Origin: CBDUQI01 sp965369325
GTDB taxonomy: Bacteria > Pseudomonadota > Gammaproteobacteria > Steroidobacterales > JBCBZW01
NCBI GenBank assembly: GCA_965369325.1
Contig: CBDUQI010000022.1
Span: 1 to 43,223, forward strand
Length of the DNA: 43,223 nt
Direction of reading: 5' to 3'
The notes beneath the pieces are model-generated. The model searched no databases. It worked only from the letters and a program-made list of their open reading frames with translations, and was not told the origin of the DNA. This document shows positions 33,548-42,436 of this stretch, piece after piece. Within the stretch, counting starts at the first letter, position 1. Each line of letters begins with the position of its first letter. The position numbers were made by a program, and so were the translations under genes.

Positions 33548-34564
33548 ATGAACGCGACACAACCCGCCGCCAGCATTTTGGACACCATCGGCAACACGCC
33601 CCTGGTGAAATTGCGCGCGGCCTCCAAACTGACCGGCTGCGAGATTCTAGGTAAGGCCGAATGGGCCAACCCTGGCGCCTCAGTGAAGGACCGCGCCGCC
33701 CTTGGCATTGTGCGCGAAGCCGAGGCCAGCGGCATGTTGCGCCCCGGTGGCATCATTGTGGAAGGTACCGCAGGCAACACCGGCATTGGCCTTGCAGTAG
33801 TCGCCAACGCACTGGGCTATCGGGTGCAGATTGTGATGCCGGACACGCAGAGCCAGGAGAAGGTCGCCACCCTGCAGGCTTACGGCGCGCAGGTAACCCA
33901 AATTCCGGCGGTGCCCTACAAGAACCCTGAGCATTTCGTTCACACCTCCGGACGCCTGGCTGAGCAACTGGCAGAGTGCACACCTGAAGGGGCACTGTGG
34001 GCCAACCAGTTTGACAATCTGGCCAACCGGCGCATGCACGAGCGCACCACGGGGCCTGAGATTCTTGCCCAGACGGGCGGCAAGGTAGACGGTTTTGTGT
34101 GCGCAGCGGGCACTGGCGGCACCCTCGCGGGCGTGAGTCGGGCCCTAAAAAATCGCAACGCGGAGATAAAAATCGGCCTTAGCGATCCGCACGGCTCCGC
34201 GCTATACAACCACTTTGTGCACGGCGAGATGAAAGCCGAGGGCAACTCCATCACCGAAGGCATAGGCAACGCGCGGGTGACCGAAAACCTCAAAGATACC
34301 GAGATCGATTTTTTCTATTCCATCCCAGACAGTGAGGCGCTTCCTATCGTGTTTGATCTGATGAAGTACGAGGGCATTTGCCTGGGTGGGTCCAGCGGCA
34401 TCAATGTGGCCGGCGCCATCCGCATGGCGCAGGCGTTCGGGCCTGGCCATACCATTGTGACGGTTCTTTGCGACACCGGCCTGCGCTATCTGAACCGCCT
34501 GTACAGCCCGCCATTTCTGCGGGAGAAGGGCTTGACGGTTCCCGACTGGCTGGCCCGCACGTGA
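33548..34564 (+). CDS. cysK: Cysteine synthase (O-acetylserine sulfhydrylase family)
   Basis: This 338-aa fold-type II PLP enzyme would make cysteine from O-acetylserine and sulfide. The N-terminus LDTIGNTPLVKL, the Schiff-base Lys in GASVKDRAA, the loop EGTAGNTGIGLA, and the phosphate cup GTGGTLAG are present. Some close homologues act as cysteine desulfhydrases (Cds1 type), which cannot be excluded. ATG 33548 has GGAG about 12 nt upstream. The 3' end overlaps the next gene by 4 bp. Confidence 0.88.
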   Translation: MNATQPAASILDTIGNTPLVKLRAASKLTGCEILGKAEWANPGASVKDRAALGIVREAEASGMLRPGGIIVEGTAGNTGIGLAVVANALGYRVQIVMPDTQSQEKVATLQAYGAQVTQIPAVPYKNPEHFVHTSGRLAEQLAECTPEGALWANQFDNLANRRMHERTTGPEILAQTGGKVDGFVCAAGTGGTLAGVSRALKNRNAEIKIGLSDPHGSALYNHFVHGEMKAEGNSITEGIGNARVTENLKDTEIDFFYSIPDSEALPIVFDLMKYEGICLGGSSGINVAGAIRMAQAFGPGHTIVTVLCDTGLRYLNRLYSPPFLREKGLTVPDWLART

Positions 34565-36645
34565 GCCGCAAAACTAAACGGCCCGCACCGCCAATCGCAC
34601 GCAAAAAACCCCAAACGCTGAACACTCACGGGCACACCCGGGTGGATGAGTACTTCTGGCTACGCGATGACACGCGCGAAGACGAGCAGGTGCTTGAGTA
34701 CTTGCAACAGGAGAACGCTTATGCCGAGACGGCCCTTGGCCCTCAGGCGCAGGCATTGCAAGAAACCCTGTATCAGGAGCTGATCGAGCGCATGAAACCG
34801 GATGACGCCAGCGTGCCGGTGCGCGAGGGAGCTTACTGGTATTACTCCCGTTACGAGGCCGGCCGCGAGCACCCCATCTACGCCCGACGCAAAGACACCA
34901 TGGCGGCCGAGGAGCAGATTATCCTCGACACCAATCTGCTGGCAGCCCCGCACGATTTTTTTGACCTAGGCGACATGGACGTCAGCGATGATGGCCACTT
35001 GCTGGCGTACACACAAGACACCGTCAGCCGCGGTATTTTTACGCTGCGGATAAAGGACCTGCGCACCGGCGAGCTGCTGCCCGAACGCATAGAAGGCCTG
35101 TCTGAGCCGGTGGTTTGGGGCGCGGACAATCGCACCGTTTACTACATCCGCCAACAGGCCGAAACCATGATTCCGCGCTATGTCCTGCGCCACACGCTCG
35201 GCCAGGACAGCGCCAGCGATGCACTGCTGTACGAGGAAACGGACAGCACATTTTACTGCGACATTGAGCGCTCGCGCGACCGCAAACATGTGGTGCTTGA
35301 GATCGCCAGCACCCAATCAAGCGAAGTGCGGCTACTTGATGCACACGATGCGCAGGCGCAGTTTCATCCGGTGATGGCGCGTGAAGCCGACCACGAGTAT
35401 CAGGTGGAGCCGATCGGCGACACGCTCTACATCCGTACCAATTGGCAAGCGCCTAACTTCCGCCTGATGCGTGCACCGTTGGGCCAGGCGCAAGACAAGA
35501 CACAGTGGCAACAAGTGCGCGGCGAAGGTGCCGAGGCCCTGTTAGAGGACTTTGTGGTATTCGAGCGGTTCCTGGTAGTGGAGGAAATCTGTGATGCCAA
35601 TACCCGCCTGCAGGTTATCCCAACTGACGCGCCGAACGTGGCGCCGTGGTACATCGCGGCCGAAGGTGACGAACCTGCCTTCGCTGCCAGCATTGACGAC
35701 AACCCTCAGTACAAATCGCACGTGCTGCGCTATGCCTATACTTCGCTCAGCACACCCGACAGCATCTTCGATCTGGATTTGAATACCGGCGAGAAAACGT
35801 TGTTAAAGCGCGACTTTGCCGGGGCCGGATTCGACCCCGACCGCTACCAGGTGGTGCGCATCAATGTGCCCGCCCGCGACGGCCAGGAGATACCCGTGAG
35901 TCTGCTGATGCGCCGCGGCACCCAACCTGAGGGCACCCTCCCGTTGTACCTGCTGGGCTACGGTGCTTACGGCATCTCCTACGAGGCGGGCTTTAACTCG
36001 CGTTACCTCAGCCTGGTGGACCGCGGTTTCGTATTCGCTCTGGCGCATATTCGCGGCGGCCAGGACAAAGGACGCCAGTGGTACGAGCAGGGGCGCCTGG
36101 CGCAGAAGGAGAACACGTTCCACGACTTTATCGATGTGGCCGAACATCTGATCGCGCTGGGCTGGGCCGACCGGAGCAAACTGGTAGGTTGCGGGCGCAG
36201 TGCTGGCGGCCTGTTAATCGGCGCAGTGGCCAACATGAGCCCGCGCAGTTTCGCCGTGCTGATCGCCGGCGTGCCGTTCGTGGATGTACTCACCACCATG
36301 CTGGATGACTCTATCCCGCTCACCACCTTCGAGTACGACGAATGGGGCAATCCCAACGAGCTGGAGGACTACCAGCGCATGCTGGCCTACTCGCCCTACG
36401 ACCAGATTCGGGCGCAGGCTTACCCGCACATCTTTGTATTTACCGGGCTGTGGGACCCGGCCGTGCAGTATTGGGAACCGGCCAAATGGGTGGCCAAACT
36501 GCGCGCCCACAAGACCGACAAACACCTGCTGGTGATGCATACGGATATGCATGCCGGGCATAGCGGCGCGGCGGCACGCTTTAAGCGCATGCGCGACTAT
36601 GCTCGCGAGTACACGTTTATTCTCAGCACGCTGGGCCTAAGCTGA
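34561..36645 (+). CDS. ptrB: Oligopeptidase B (S9A prolyl-oligopeptidase family)
   Basis: The 694-aa protein has an N-terminal beta-propeller and a C-terminal alpha/beta hydrolase domain. The catalytic triad is visible: Ser in GRSAGG, Asp in GLWDPAVQYWEPAKW, and His in DMHAGHSG. The VQYWEPAKWVAKLR block is characteristic of PtrB, which cleaves short peptides after Lys/Arg. GTG 34561 overlaps the cysK TGA (GTGA), so the two are translationally coupled; the longer frame lies inside cysK. Cytoplasmic, no signal peptide. Confidence 0.92.
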   Translation: MSRKTKRPAPPIARKKPQTLNTHGHTRVDEYFWLRDDTREDEQVLEYLQQENAYAETALGPQAQALQETLYQELIERMKPDDASVPVREGAYWYYSRYEAGREHPIYARRKDTMAAEEQIILDTNLLAAPHDFFDLGDMDVSDDGHLLAYTQDTVSRGIFTLRIKDLRTGELLPERIEGLSEPVVWGADNRTVYYIRQQAETMIPRYVLRHTLGQDSASDALLYEETDSTFYCDIERSRDRKHVVLEIASTQSSEVRLLDAHDAQAQFHPVMAREADHEYQVEPIGDTLYIRTNWQAPNFRLMRAPLGQAQDKTQWQQVRGEGAEALLEDFVVFERFLVVEEICDANTRLQVIPTDAPNVAPWYIAAEGDEPAFAASIDDNPQYKSHVLRYAYTSLSTPDSIFDLDLNTGEKTLLKRDFAGAGFDPDRYQVVRINVPARDGQEIPVSLLMRRGTQPEGTLPLYLLGYGAYGISYEAGFNSRYLSLVDRGFVFALAHIRGGQDKGRQWYEQGRLAQKENTFHDFIDVAEHLIALGWADRSKLVGCGRSAGGLLIGAVANMSPRSFAVLIAGVPFVDVLTTMLDDSIPLTTFEYDEWGNPNELEDYQRMLAYSPYDQIRAQAYPHIFVFTGLWDPAVQYWEPAKWVAKLRAHKTDKHLLVMHTDMHAGHSGAAARFKRMRDYAREYTFILSTLGLS

Positions 36646-36716
36646 ATCGCACACGCACTTGTCGTCATAGCGCTGTCCCAGTACAGTAAAACACCTCTCC
36701 CAAATGGATTTGACCG

Positions 36717-37295
36717 ATGGCAGCTGGCGACAACAAACATGCCATTACCGATCTGCTGCAACGCGAGCCGGAGGACGCGGCCGCACGCATGGAGGCGCTG
36801 TTGCCGCTTGTGTATGACGAGCTGCGAAAAATCGCCGGCCAGCAACTGGCCCGCGAGCACGAGCGCTACTCCATGTGCACCACCTCGCTGGTACACGACG
36901 CCTATCTGAAACTGGTCGACGACAGCCGGGTGTCCTCGCGCGGACGGGCGTATTTTTTCGCGGCCGTCGCCCATACGATGCGCCGTATTCTGGTGGATCG
37001 TGCGCGCGCACGCAGCCAGCTAAAACGCGGCGGCGACGTGCACTTTACGGCGCTGGACAACAAAGAAGTGCCGGTGAACGATCTGCTCGGACAGGTAATC
37101 GATCTAGACACAGCGCTGGCCCGGTTGCAGGCACTGAGCCCGCGCCAGGTGCAAATAGTGGAGTGCCGCGTATTTGGTGGGCTGGATGTGGCTCAGACGG
37201 CCGAAGGCCTGGATATCTCACCGCGTACAGTCAAGCGTGACTGGGCGGTGGCCCGTGCCTGGTTGTTGCGCGAACTCAAACAAGACGAGCACTAG
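36717..37295 (+). CDS. ECF-type sigma factor (TIGR02999-like), orphan
   Basis: The 192-aa protein has a region-2 core (YDELRKIAGQQLARE through YFFAAVAHTMRRILVDRARAR) and region 4 (LSPRQVQIVECRVFGGLDVAQTAEGLDISPRTVKRDW). This form, with VDRARAR at the end of region 2, resembles the TIGR02999 sigma-70 group, whose members are often beside Ser/Thr kinase-TPR genes. No kinase or anti-sigma gene is present here. It lies 71 bp after ptrB and converges on the MATE gene. Confidence 0.88.
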   Translation: MAAGDNKHAITDLLQREPEDAAARMEALLPLVYDELRKIAGQQLAREHERYSMCTTSLVHDAYLKLVDDSRVSSRGRAYFFAAVAHTMRRILVDRARARSQLKRGGDVHFTALDNKEVPVNDLLGQVIDLDTALARLQALSPRQVQIVECRVFGGLDVAQTAEGLDISPRTVKRDWAVARAWLLRELKQDEH

Positions 37296-37338
37296 GTACG
37301 CCGGACCACAATCCGCCGGACTCGACAACCGCAGGCAC

Positions 37339-38664
37339 TCAGCCTATCGCCGGCAGCCGGCGATGATACAAGTGCATACTGAGCCCGCGGGCAGCCATAA
37401 ATAAAGCAAATGCCGCCCACAACCCATGATTGTCGAAGTCCCTGAGTAGATACCAGGCAGGCAGGTACACCAGCAACACCGCAAGCACCATGCTGTTGCG
37501 CATCTGACGCGCGCGGGTGGCCCCTACAAACACGCCATCGTACAAAAAACACCAGACGCTGATGAGCGGCAAGACAACCACCCAGGGAAGGTACTGGCGC
37601 GCGGTGTGGCGCACCTCTTGCAGGTCGGTCATCAAATCGATCAACCCCGGCCCAATCAGAGCGAACACGGCACACATCCCCACCGCGAACCATAAGGACC
37701 ATCGCAGACACATACTAACTGCGCGCGCAAAACCGTCGCGATCACGCGCGCCTACCGCCCGGCCAACCAACGCTTCGGCCGCGTGCGCCAGCCCATCAAG
37801 CCCGTAAGAGGCGATACTTTGAAAGTTCAGCAATACTGCATTGGCGGCGAGTACGACGTCGCCCATACGCGCGCCCTGTGCGGTCAGAAACGCAAAGGAA
37901 AACATCAGCGCCAACGTGCGCAGCAACAGATCCGCGTTGAAGGCTACCACTTTGCGGATGCGCGTGAGGCTCAGGATATCCTCACGCCGCCAGCGCCCCG
38001 GATACCGGCCAAGCAAGCGACGCACCATAGCGATGCCCAGCGCCAAGGCGCCCCCCTCGGCCAGCACCGTGGCCAGCGCCACGCCTTTCACATCCATGCC
38101 CAGGCCGAGCACAAACCACAAATCCAGCACGATGTTGCTGAGGCTCACCGTGAGCATTATCCAAAGTGCCGCGCGCGCATTCTGCACGCCCAAAAACCAG
38201 CCCACCAGCACATAGTTCGCCAGCACCAGCGGCGCACTCCAGATGCGCACATCAAAATACACCCGAGCGTAACGGCTCACCTGTTCGCCAGGGCGCAACG
38301 CGGCCAGGCCCAACTCGCGTAGCGGGTATTGGAACACCAGCAGCACTGCCGCAATGGACAGCGCTGCCATCAGTGCCTGGGCTAGCACCGTGCGCAGCTC
38401 ATCGAAGTTATCGCTGCCGAAGGCCTGCGCAGCCAAGCCCGTGGTGCCCATGCGCAGGAAGTTCACGCCCATAAACAAGAAGTTGAACATCACGGCGCCG
38501 ATGGCCACGGCGCCAAGGTAATACGGCGCCGGCAGGTGCCCCATCACCGCCGTGTCGACCAGCCCCAACAGCGGCAAGGAAAGATTGGAGATAATCATCG
38601 GTGCGGCTATGCGCCAGACCGCCGCGCCGGTGTAATGAGCAGGCGTGTGGGTATTATCGGTCAA
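37339..38664 (-). CDS. MATE-family efflux transporter (DinF-like)
   Basis: This 441-aa inner-membrane protein has about 12 transmembrane segments. The MATE N-terminal signature is IAAPMIISNLSLPLLGLVDT, and the DinF subgroup VDTAVMGHL motif follows. Such transporters export cationic drugs or metabolites using Na+ or H+. The gene follows the cystathionine beta-synthase gene by about 73 bp on the same strand. The gap holds a strong GC-rich hairpin (near 38700-38720). Confidence 0.9.
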   Translation of the reverse strand: MTDNTHTPAHYTGAAVWRIAAPMIISNLSLPLLGLVDTAVMGHLPAPYYLGAVAIGAVMFNFLFMGVNFLRMGTTGLAAQAFGSDNFDELRTVLAQALMAALSIAAVLLVFQYPLRELGLAALRPGEQVSRYARVYFDVRIWSAPLVLANYVLVGWFLGVQNARAALWIMLTVSLSNIVLDLWFVLGLGMDVKGVALATVLAEGGALALGIAMVRRLLGRYPGRWRREDILSLTRIRKVVAFNADLLLRTLALMFSFAFLTAQGARMGDVVLAANAVLLNFQSIASYGLDGLAHAAEALVGRAVGARDRDGFARAVSMCLRWSLWFAVGMCAVFALIGPGLIDLMTDLQEVRHTARQYLPWVVVLPLISVWCFLYDGVFVGATRARQMRNSMVLAVLLVYLPAWYLLRDFDNHGLWAAFALFMAARGLSMHLYHRRLPAIG

Positions 38665-38737
38665 CGTGCGCGGGTACTGAGCCAGCCCCGACCTGCCCTG
38701 ACGGGCCGCGGCCCGGCGGCCCGCTGCGTTGCGTTTC

Positions 38738-40105
38738 TCAGGCGCTCAGCTGCTTGCGTGTATGGTTGAGCACATCGGCACGCGTGACCAGGCCCAGGAA
38801 GTGCTCGCCGTCGGTCACCGCCACGTACGGCACACCACTCAGCAGCGCTACCAGGTTGTTGGTTGAGAAGCCTTTGTCGATGCTGGCAAACGAGGTGCGC
38901 ATGGCATCACGTACCGGCCCGGTGAGGCGCTCTGGCTCACCAAACACATAGCTCATGATGTCCTCCTCGGTAAGCACACCCACTATCTTGCCTTCCTCAA
39001 TCACCGGCAACTGCGAAAAACCAGCGTTGCGCAAGCGGTTGTGCGCGGTGGTCAGTATATCGCCAGGACCGACGGTAACGGTGGCGCGCTGCCCGTGCGG
39101 GCGGCCGATCAGATCGCGCAAGTCGCCACGCGGTTCACGCGTGATAAACCCCTGGTCTTCCATCCAGAAGTCGTTAAACAATTTGGACAGGTACTTATTA
39201 CCGGTGTCGCAAGCAAAGCTGACTACGCGTTTGGGCTCGGTCTGCTCAGCACAGTACTTCAGCGCGGCGGCCAGCAACGTGCCCGAGGAGGAGCCGACCA
39301 ACAGGCCCTCTTTGCGCAACAAAGTGCGCGCCGCGTCAAACGACTCGGCGTCCGTAATGGAAAACGCACGCTTTACCCCGCTCAGATCGGCAATGTCCGG
39401 CACAAAATCCTCGCCAATACCCTCAACCAACCAGGAGCCCTTTTCGGTCATCTTGCCGGTCTCGATGTACTCCACCAGAATCGACCCCTTGGGGTCAGCC
39501 AGCACAATCTCGACGTGCGGCGCATGCTCGCGGAAAAACCGCGTCACGCCGGTAATGGTGCCACTGGTACCGACGCCCACCACCACGGCATCCACCTGAT
39601 GGCCGAGCTGTTCCCAGATTTCGGGCGCGGTGCCGGTCTCGTGCGCCACCGGGTTATCCGGATTCGCAAACTGGTTGATGTAATACGCGCCGTGCTCGCG
39701 CGCATAGCTTAGAGCCAGATCCTGGTAATACTCTGGGTGTCCGCGCGCGACATCCGAGCGGGTGAGGATAATCTCTGCCCCCATGGCGCGCAGATTGAAT
39801 ATCTTCTCCTGGCTCATCTTATCGGGAATCACCAGCACCAGCTTATACCCGCGCTGGGCGGCGGCCAGGGCCAAACCAATACCGGTGTTGCCCGCAGTGG
39901 CCTCAACGAGGGTGTCGCCACGTTTGATCTCACCGCGCTTCTGCGCAGCCTCTATCATGGCGACACCGATGCGGTCCTTAATTGAGCCGCCAGGATTCAT
40001 CAACTCCAGCTTCAGGTACAACTCGCACAATCCAGTGTCCAGTGTGCTGGTTTTTAACATAGGGGTGTTGCCGACCATGTCGAGCACATTGTTGTATATC
40101 GTCAT
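38738..40105 (-). CDS. Cystathionine beta-synthase (PLP domain plus CBS pair)
   Basis: The 455-aa protein joins a fold-type II PLP domain (residues 1 to about 320) to two C-terminal CBS domains (about 335-455). The PLP domain has DMVGNTPML, Schiff-base Lys in GGSIKDRIG, EATAGNTGIGLA, and GTSGTITGV. It condenses serine and homocysteine to cystathionine in reverse transsulfuration. No cystathionine gamma-lyase gene is adjacent. ATG 40105 fits the family N-terminus; the frame to 40255 runs into prmC and is rejected. It is divergent from prmC with a 68-bp gap. Confidence 0.88.
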   Translation of the reverse strand: MTIYNNVLDMVGNTPMLKTSTLDTGLCELYLKLELMNPGGSIKDRIGVAMIEAAQKRGEIKRGDTLVEATAGNTGIGLALAAAQRGYKLVLVIPDKMSQEKIFNLRAMGAEIILTRSDVARGHPEYYQDLALSYAREHGAYYINQFANPDNPVAHETGTAPEIWEQLGHQVDAVVVGVGTSGTITGVTRFFREHAPHVEIVLADPKGSILVEYIETGKMTEKGSWLVEGIGEDFVPDIADLSGVKRAFSITDAESFDAARTLLRKEGLLVGSSSGTLLAAALKYCAEQTEPKRVVSFACDTGNKYLSKLFNDFWMEDQGFITREPRGDLRDLIGRPHGQRATVTVGPGDILTTAHNRLRNAGFSQLPVIEEGKIVGVLTEEDIMSYVFGEPERLTGPVRDAMRTSFASIDKGFSTNNLVALLSGVPYVAVTDGEHFLGLVTRADVLNHTRKQLSA

Positions 40106-40173
40106 GCGTTTGGTTCCGAGCTGATGAATGCGGCCGTATTCTATCGTGGAACCCAGCCCGGTACACTGCACCG

Positions 40174-41046
40174 ATGAGCCAAACCGTACAACTGCTGCTG
40201 GGCGAGGCCCACAACCGCGGGCTGGACCGCCTGGACGCCCAGGTCCTGCTAGCACACGCTCTGCAGTGGCCGCGCAGTGCGCTGATTGCGCGCGACCAGC
40301 AACCTCTGCCCCCGGTAGAGGTGGAGTACTTCCGTCGTCTGATACGTCAGCGACTGGATGGCAGCCCGGTCGCCTACCTCACGGGCGAGCGGGAATTCTG
40401 GTCGCTGACGCTGCGGGTGACGCCCGACACCCTCATCCCCCGCCCCGAAACCGAGTTGCTGGTAGAGACCGCGCTGGCCTGTGTGCCGGCCGCCACCCCA
40501 ACCCGGGTGCTGGATCTGGGCACCGGCAGCGGCGCGGTCGCCCTGGCCCTCGCCAGCGAGCGGCCGCACTGGGACATCGTGGCGACCGACGACAGTGCGC
40601 AGACCCTGGCTGTCGCTACCGCTAATGCCATCCGCCTTGGGCTCCACCAGGTGCGCTTCGTCCAAGGTCACTGGTGGCATGCGGTGCCAGGCGAGCGCTT
40701 CGACCTGGTGCTCTCCAATCCACCCTACATCGCCGAGAACGACCCGCACCTCACCCAGGGCGACCTGCCTGCCGAGCCTTCTGGCGCGTTGCGCAGCGGG
40801 CCACGCGGGTTGGATGCGCTGCATGAAATCATCGCCCATGCGCGCGAGGGCCTGGCCGATGGTGGCTATCTGCTATTGGAGCACGGGCACGATCAACGCG
40901 CTGCGGTGATGGCCGCGATGACCGTCGCCGGCCTCAAACGCGTCGGCGCAGTGGCCGATATGGCGGGCATCGACCGGGTGTGCATGGCCCGCAACGGACA
41001 GGGACTGGTGCTGGCGCTGGGCACGCCGGGGCTATTTGATGGCTGA
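40174..41046 (+). CDS. prmC: Release-factor glutamine methyltransferase PrmC
   Basis: PrmC uses SAM to methylate the GGQ glutamine of RF1/RF2. The 290-aa protein has an N-terminal helical domain, then a Rossmann domain with SAM motif VLDLGTGSGAVALALA and catalytic NPPY (in SNPPYIAENDP). In relatives it directly follows prfA; here it is separated. Its stop overlaps the next start by 8 bp. Confidence 0.95.
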   Translation: MSQTVQLLLGEAHNRGLDRLDAQVLLAHALQWPRSALIARDQQPLPPVEVEYFRRLIRQRLDGSPVAYLTGEREFWSLTLRVTPDTLIPRPETELLVETALACVPAATPTRVLDLGTGSGAVALALASERPHWDIVATDDSAQTLAVATANAIRLGLHQVRFVQGHWWHAVPGERFDLVLSNPPYIAENDPHLTQGDLPAEPSGALRSGPRGLDALHEIIAHAREGLADGGYLLLEHGHDQRAAVMAAMTVAGLKRVGAVADMAGIDRVCMARNGQGLVLALGTPGLFDG

Positions 41047-41791
41047 TCCAACACTGCGCTACAGCCGCCACATCGTACTAGAGGGCGTTGGCGAACGCGG
41101 CCATGCAAAGATTCGCAGCGGGCGCGTGTTAATTGTTGGCGTAGGCGGGCTAGGCTGCCCCGCCGCCCAATACTTGACGAGCAGCGGGGTCGGCACCTTG
41201 CTGCTGAACGACTTCGATCGCGTGGATGCAACTAACCTGCAACGGCAGATCCTGTTTCGCGAATCGATGGTGGGCCAGTTGAAGGCCGCCGCCGCCGCCG
41301 ACGCCCTGCGGGCGCTGAACAGCGACGTCGTGCTGCAGGTGATAGATACGCGCCTGCAGGAGGAGGCGTTGTTGCAGACGGTACGGGCAGTCGATGTGGT
41401 GTTGGACTGCAGTGATAATTTTGGTACCCGCTTCGCGGTGAACCAGGCCTGCGTGCGCAGCCGCACGCCGCTGGTCTCTGGTGCGGCCATACGGATGGAG
41501 GCGCAACTGGCGGTGTTCCGGGCCGATTTGCCGGCCTCGCCATGCTACCGCTGCCTCTACAGCGAAGAGCAGGAGGATGTGGAGGATTGCCGTGGCAACG
41601 GTGTGCTGGCGCCGTTGGTGGGCGTCATCGGTAGCATGATGGCCGCCGAGGCATTAAAAATTCTGCTGGGGCTGGGCGAGGAATCTCCCGGTCAAGTGTG
41701 GGCGTATGACGCGCGCGCGCTCGACTGGCGCCGAATCCGCCTCCGGCGGGCAAGTGGCTGCCCGGTATGCGCCAGACCAGCGGACGTCTAA
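41039..41791 (+). CDS. moeB: MoeB/ThiF-family adenylyltransferase
   Basis: This 250-aa E1-like enzyme adenylates the C-terminus of a small sulfur carrier (MoaD or ThiS). It shows RYSRHIVLEGVGERG, nucleotide site VGVGGLGCPAAQ, DFDRVDATNLQRQ, Zn ligands CYRC and CPVC, and the crossover Cys region EDCRGNGVLAPLVG. ATG 41039 overlaps prmC by 8 bp; a TTG at 41036 is also in frame. ThiF or HesA annotation is possible; the prmC-moeB order in Pseudomonas favours MoeB. Confidence 0.9.
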   Translation: MADPTLRYSRHIVLEGVGERGHAKIRSGRVLIVGVGGLGCPAAQYLTSSGVGTLLLNDFDRVDATNLQRQILFRESMVGQLKAAAAADALRALNSDVVLQVIDTRLQEEALLQTVRAVDVVLDCSDNFGTRFAVNQACVRSRTPLVSGAAIRMEAQLAVFRADLPASPCYRCLYSEEQEDVEDCRGNGVLAPLVGVIGSMMAAEALKILLGLGEESPGQVWAYDARALDWRRIRLRRASGCPVCARPADV

Positions 41792-41814
41792 GACCGTCCC
41801 TCTGAGCGCAGGCC

Positions 41815-42420
41815 TCAGTCGGCCAACAGTTGCACCAGCGCATCGCGGGTCTGCAGCGCGGATTCAAACACGATGCCGTGCATCCCCAGATCGCGGGCGG
41901 CGTCAACGTTCACCTGCATATCGTCCACCAGCACGCTGCGCTGCGCAGTGAGCTCGTAGCGATCAAACAGCGCTTGGAATATCTCCGGTTCCGGCTTGAT
42001 GCTGCCTACGCGGCACGAGACGATACCGCCTTCAAACGAGGGCCAGAAAGCGCCGTGACGCTCCAGGTAGTCGATCGAGGTGTGGTGCATATTGGACAGG
42101 AACAGGGTGCGCAGACCACGACGGCGTACCGCGTTGATGAGCTTGACCGTATCCTCTTTGGTGGTGAGAAATGGTGGCACCTGCGCGAGGATCGCATTTA
42201 CCAGCCCGGTCGGGATACCACTGCGGTTCACAAAGCGTTGCGTGGCCGTCGCCACATCCATCGTGCCCCGGTCCAGTGCCAGCCAGTCCTCATGACCGAT
42301 AATGTGCACTAACGCGCTCTGGCGCATCTCATCATCTGCCAGCGCGTGTTGCACGAAGGCCTTGGGATCCCAATCCACCACCACACCGCCGAGATCAAAT
42401 ACCACTGTATCTATTGTCAT
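41815..42420 (-). CDS. HAD-superfamily hydrolase (YihX-like phosphatase)
   Basis: The 201-aa protein has HAD motif I VVFDLGGVVVDWD (nucleophile Asp), motif II LFLSNM, motif III Lys in SIKPEPEIF, and motif IV VLVDDMQVNVDAA. It resembles YihX, an alpha-glucose-1-phosphatase; the substrate here is not known. ATG 42420 gives the standard N-terminus. It follows the alpha/beta hydrolase gene by 16 bp, likely an operon. Confidence 0.87.
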   Translation of the reverse strand: MTIDTVVFDLGGVVVDWDPKAFVQHALADDEMRQSALVHIIGHEDWLALDRGTMDVATATQRFVNRSGIPTGLVNAILAQVPPFLTTKEDTVKLINAVRRRGLRTLFLSNMHHTSIDYLERHGAFWPSFEGGIVSCRVGSIKPEPEIFQALFDRYELTAQRSVLVDDMQVNVDAARDLGMHGIVFESALQTRDALVQLLAD

Positions 42421-42436
42421 TGTTGGTTCCGCAAAC

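Noticed and set aside
34378..34560. N-terminal extension of oligopeptidase B
   Set aside because: It overlaps cysK. The GTG at 34561 overlapping the cysK stop is the natural start.
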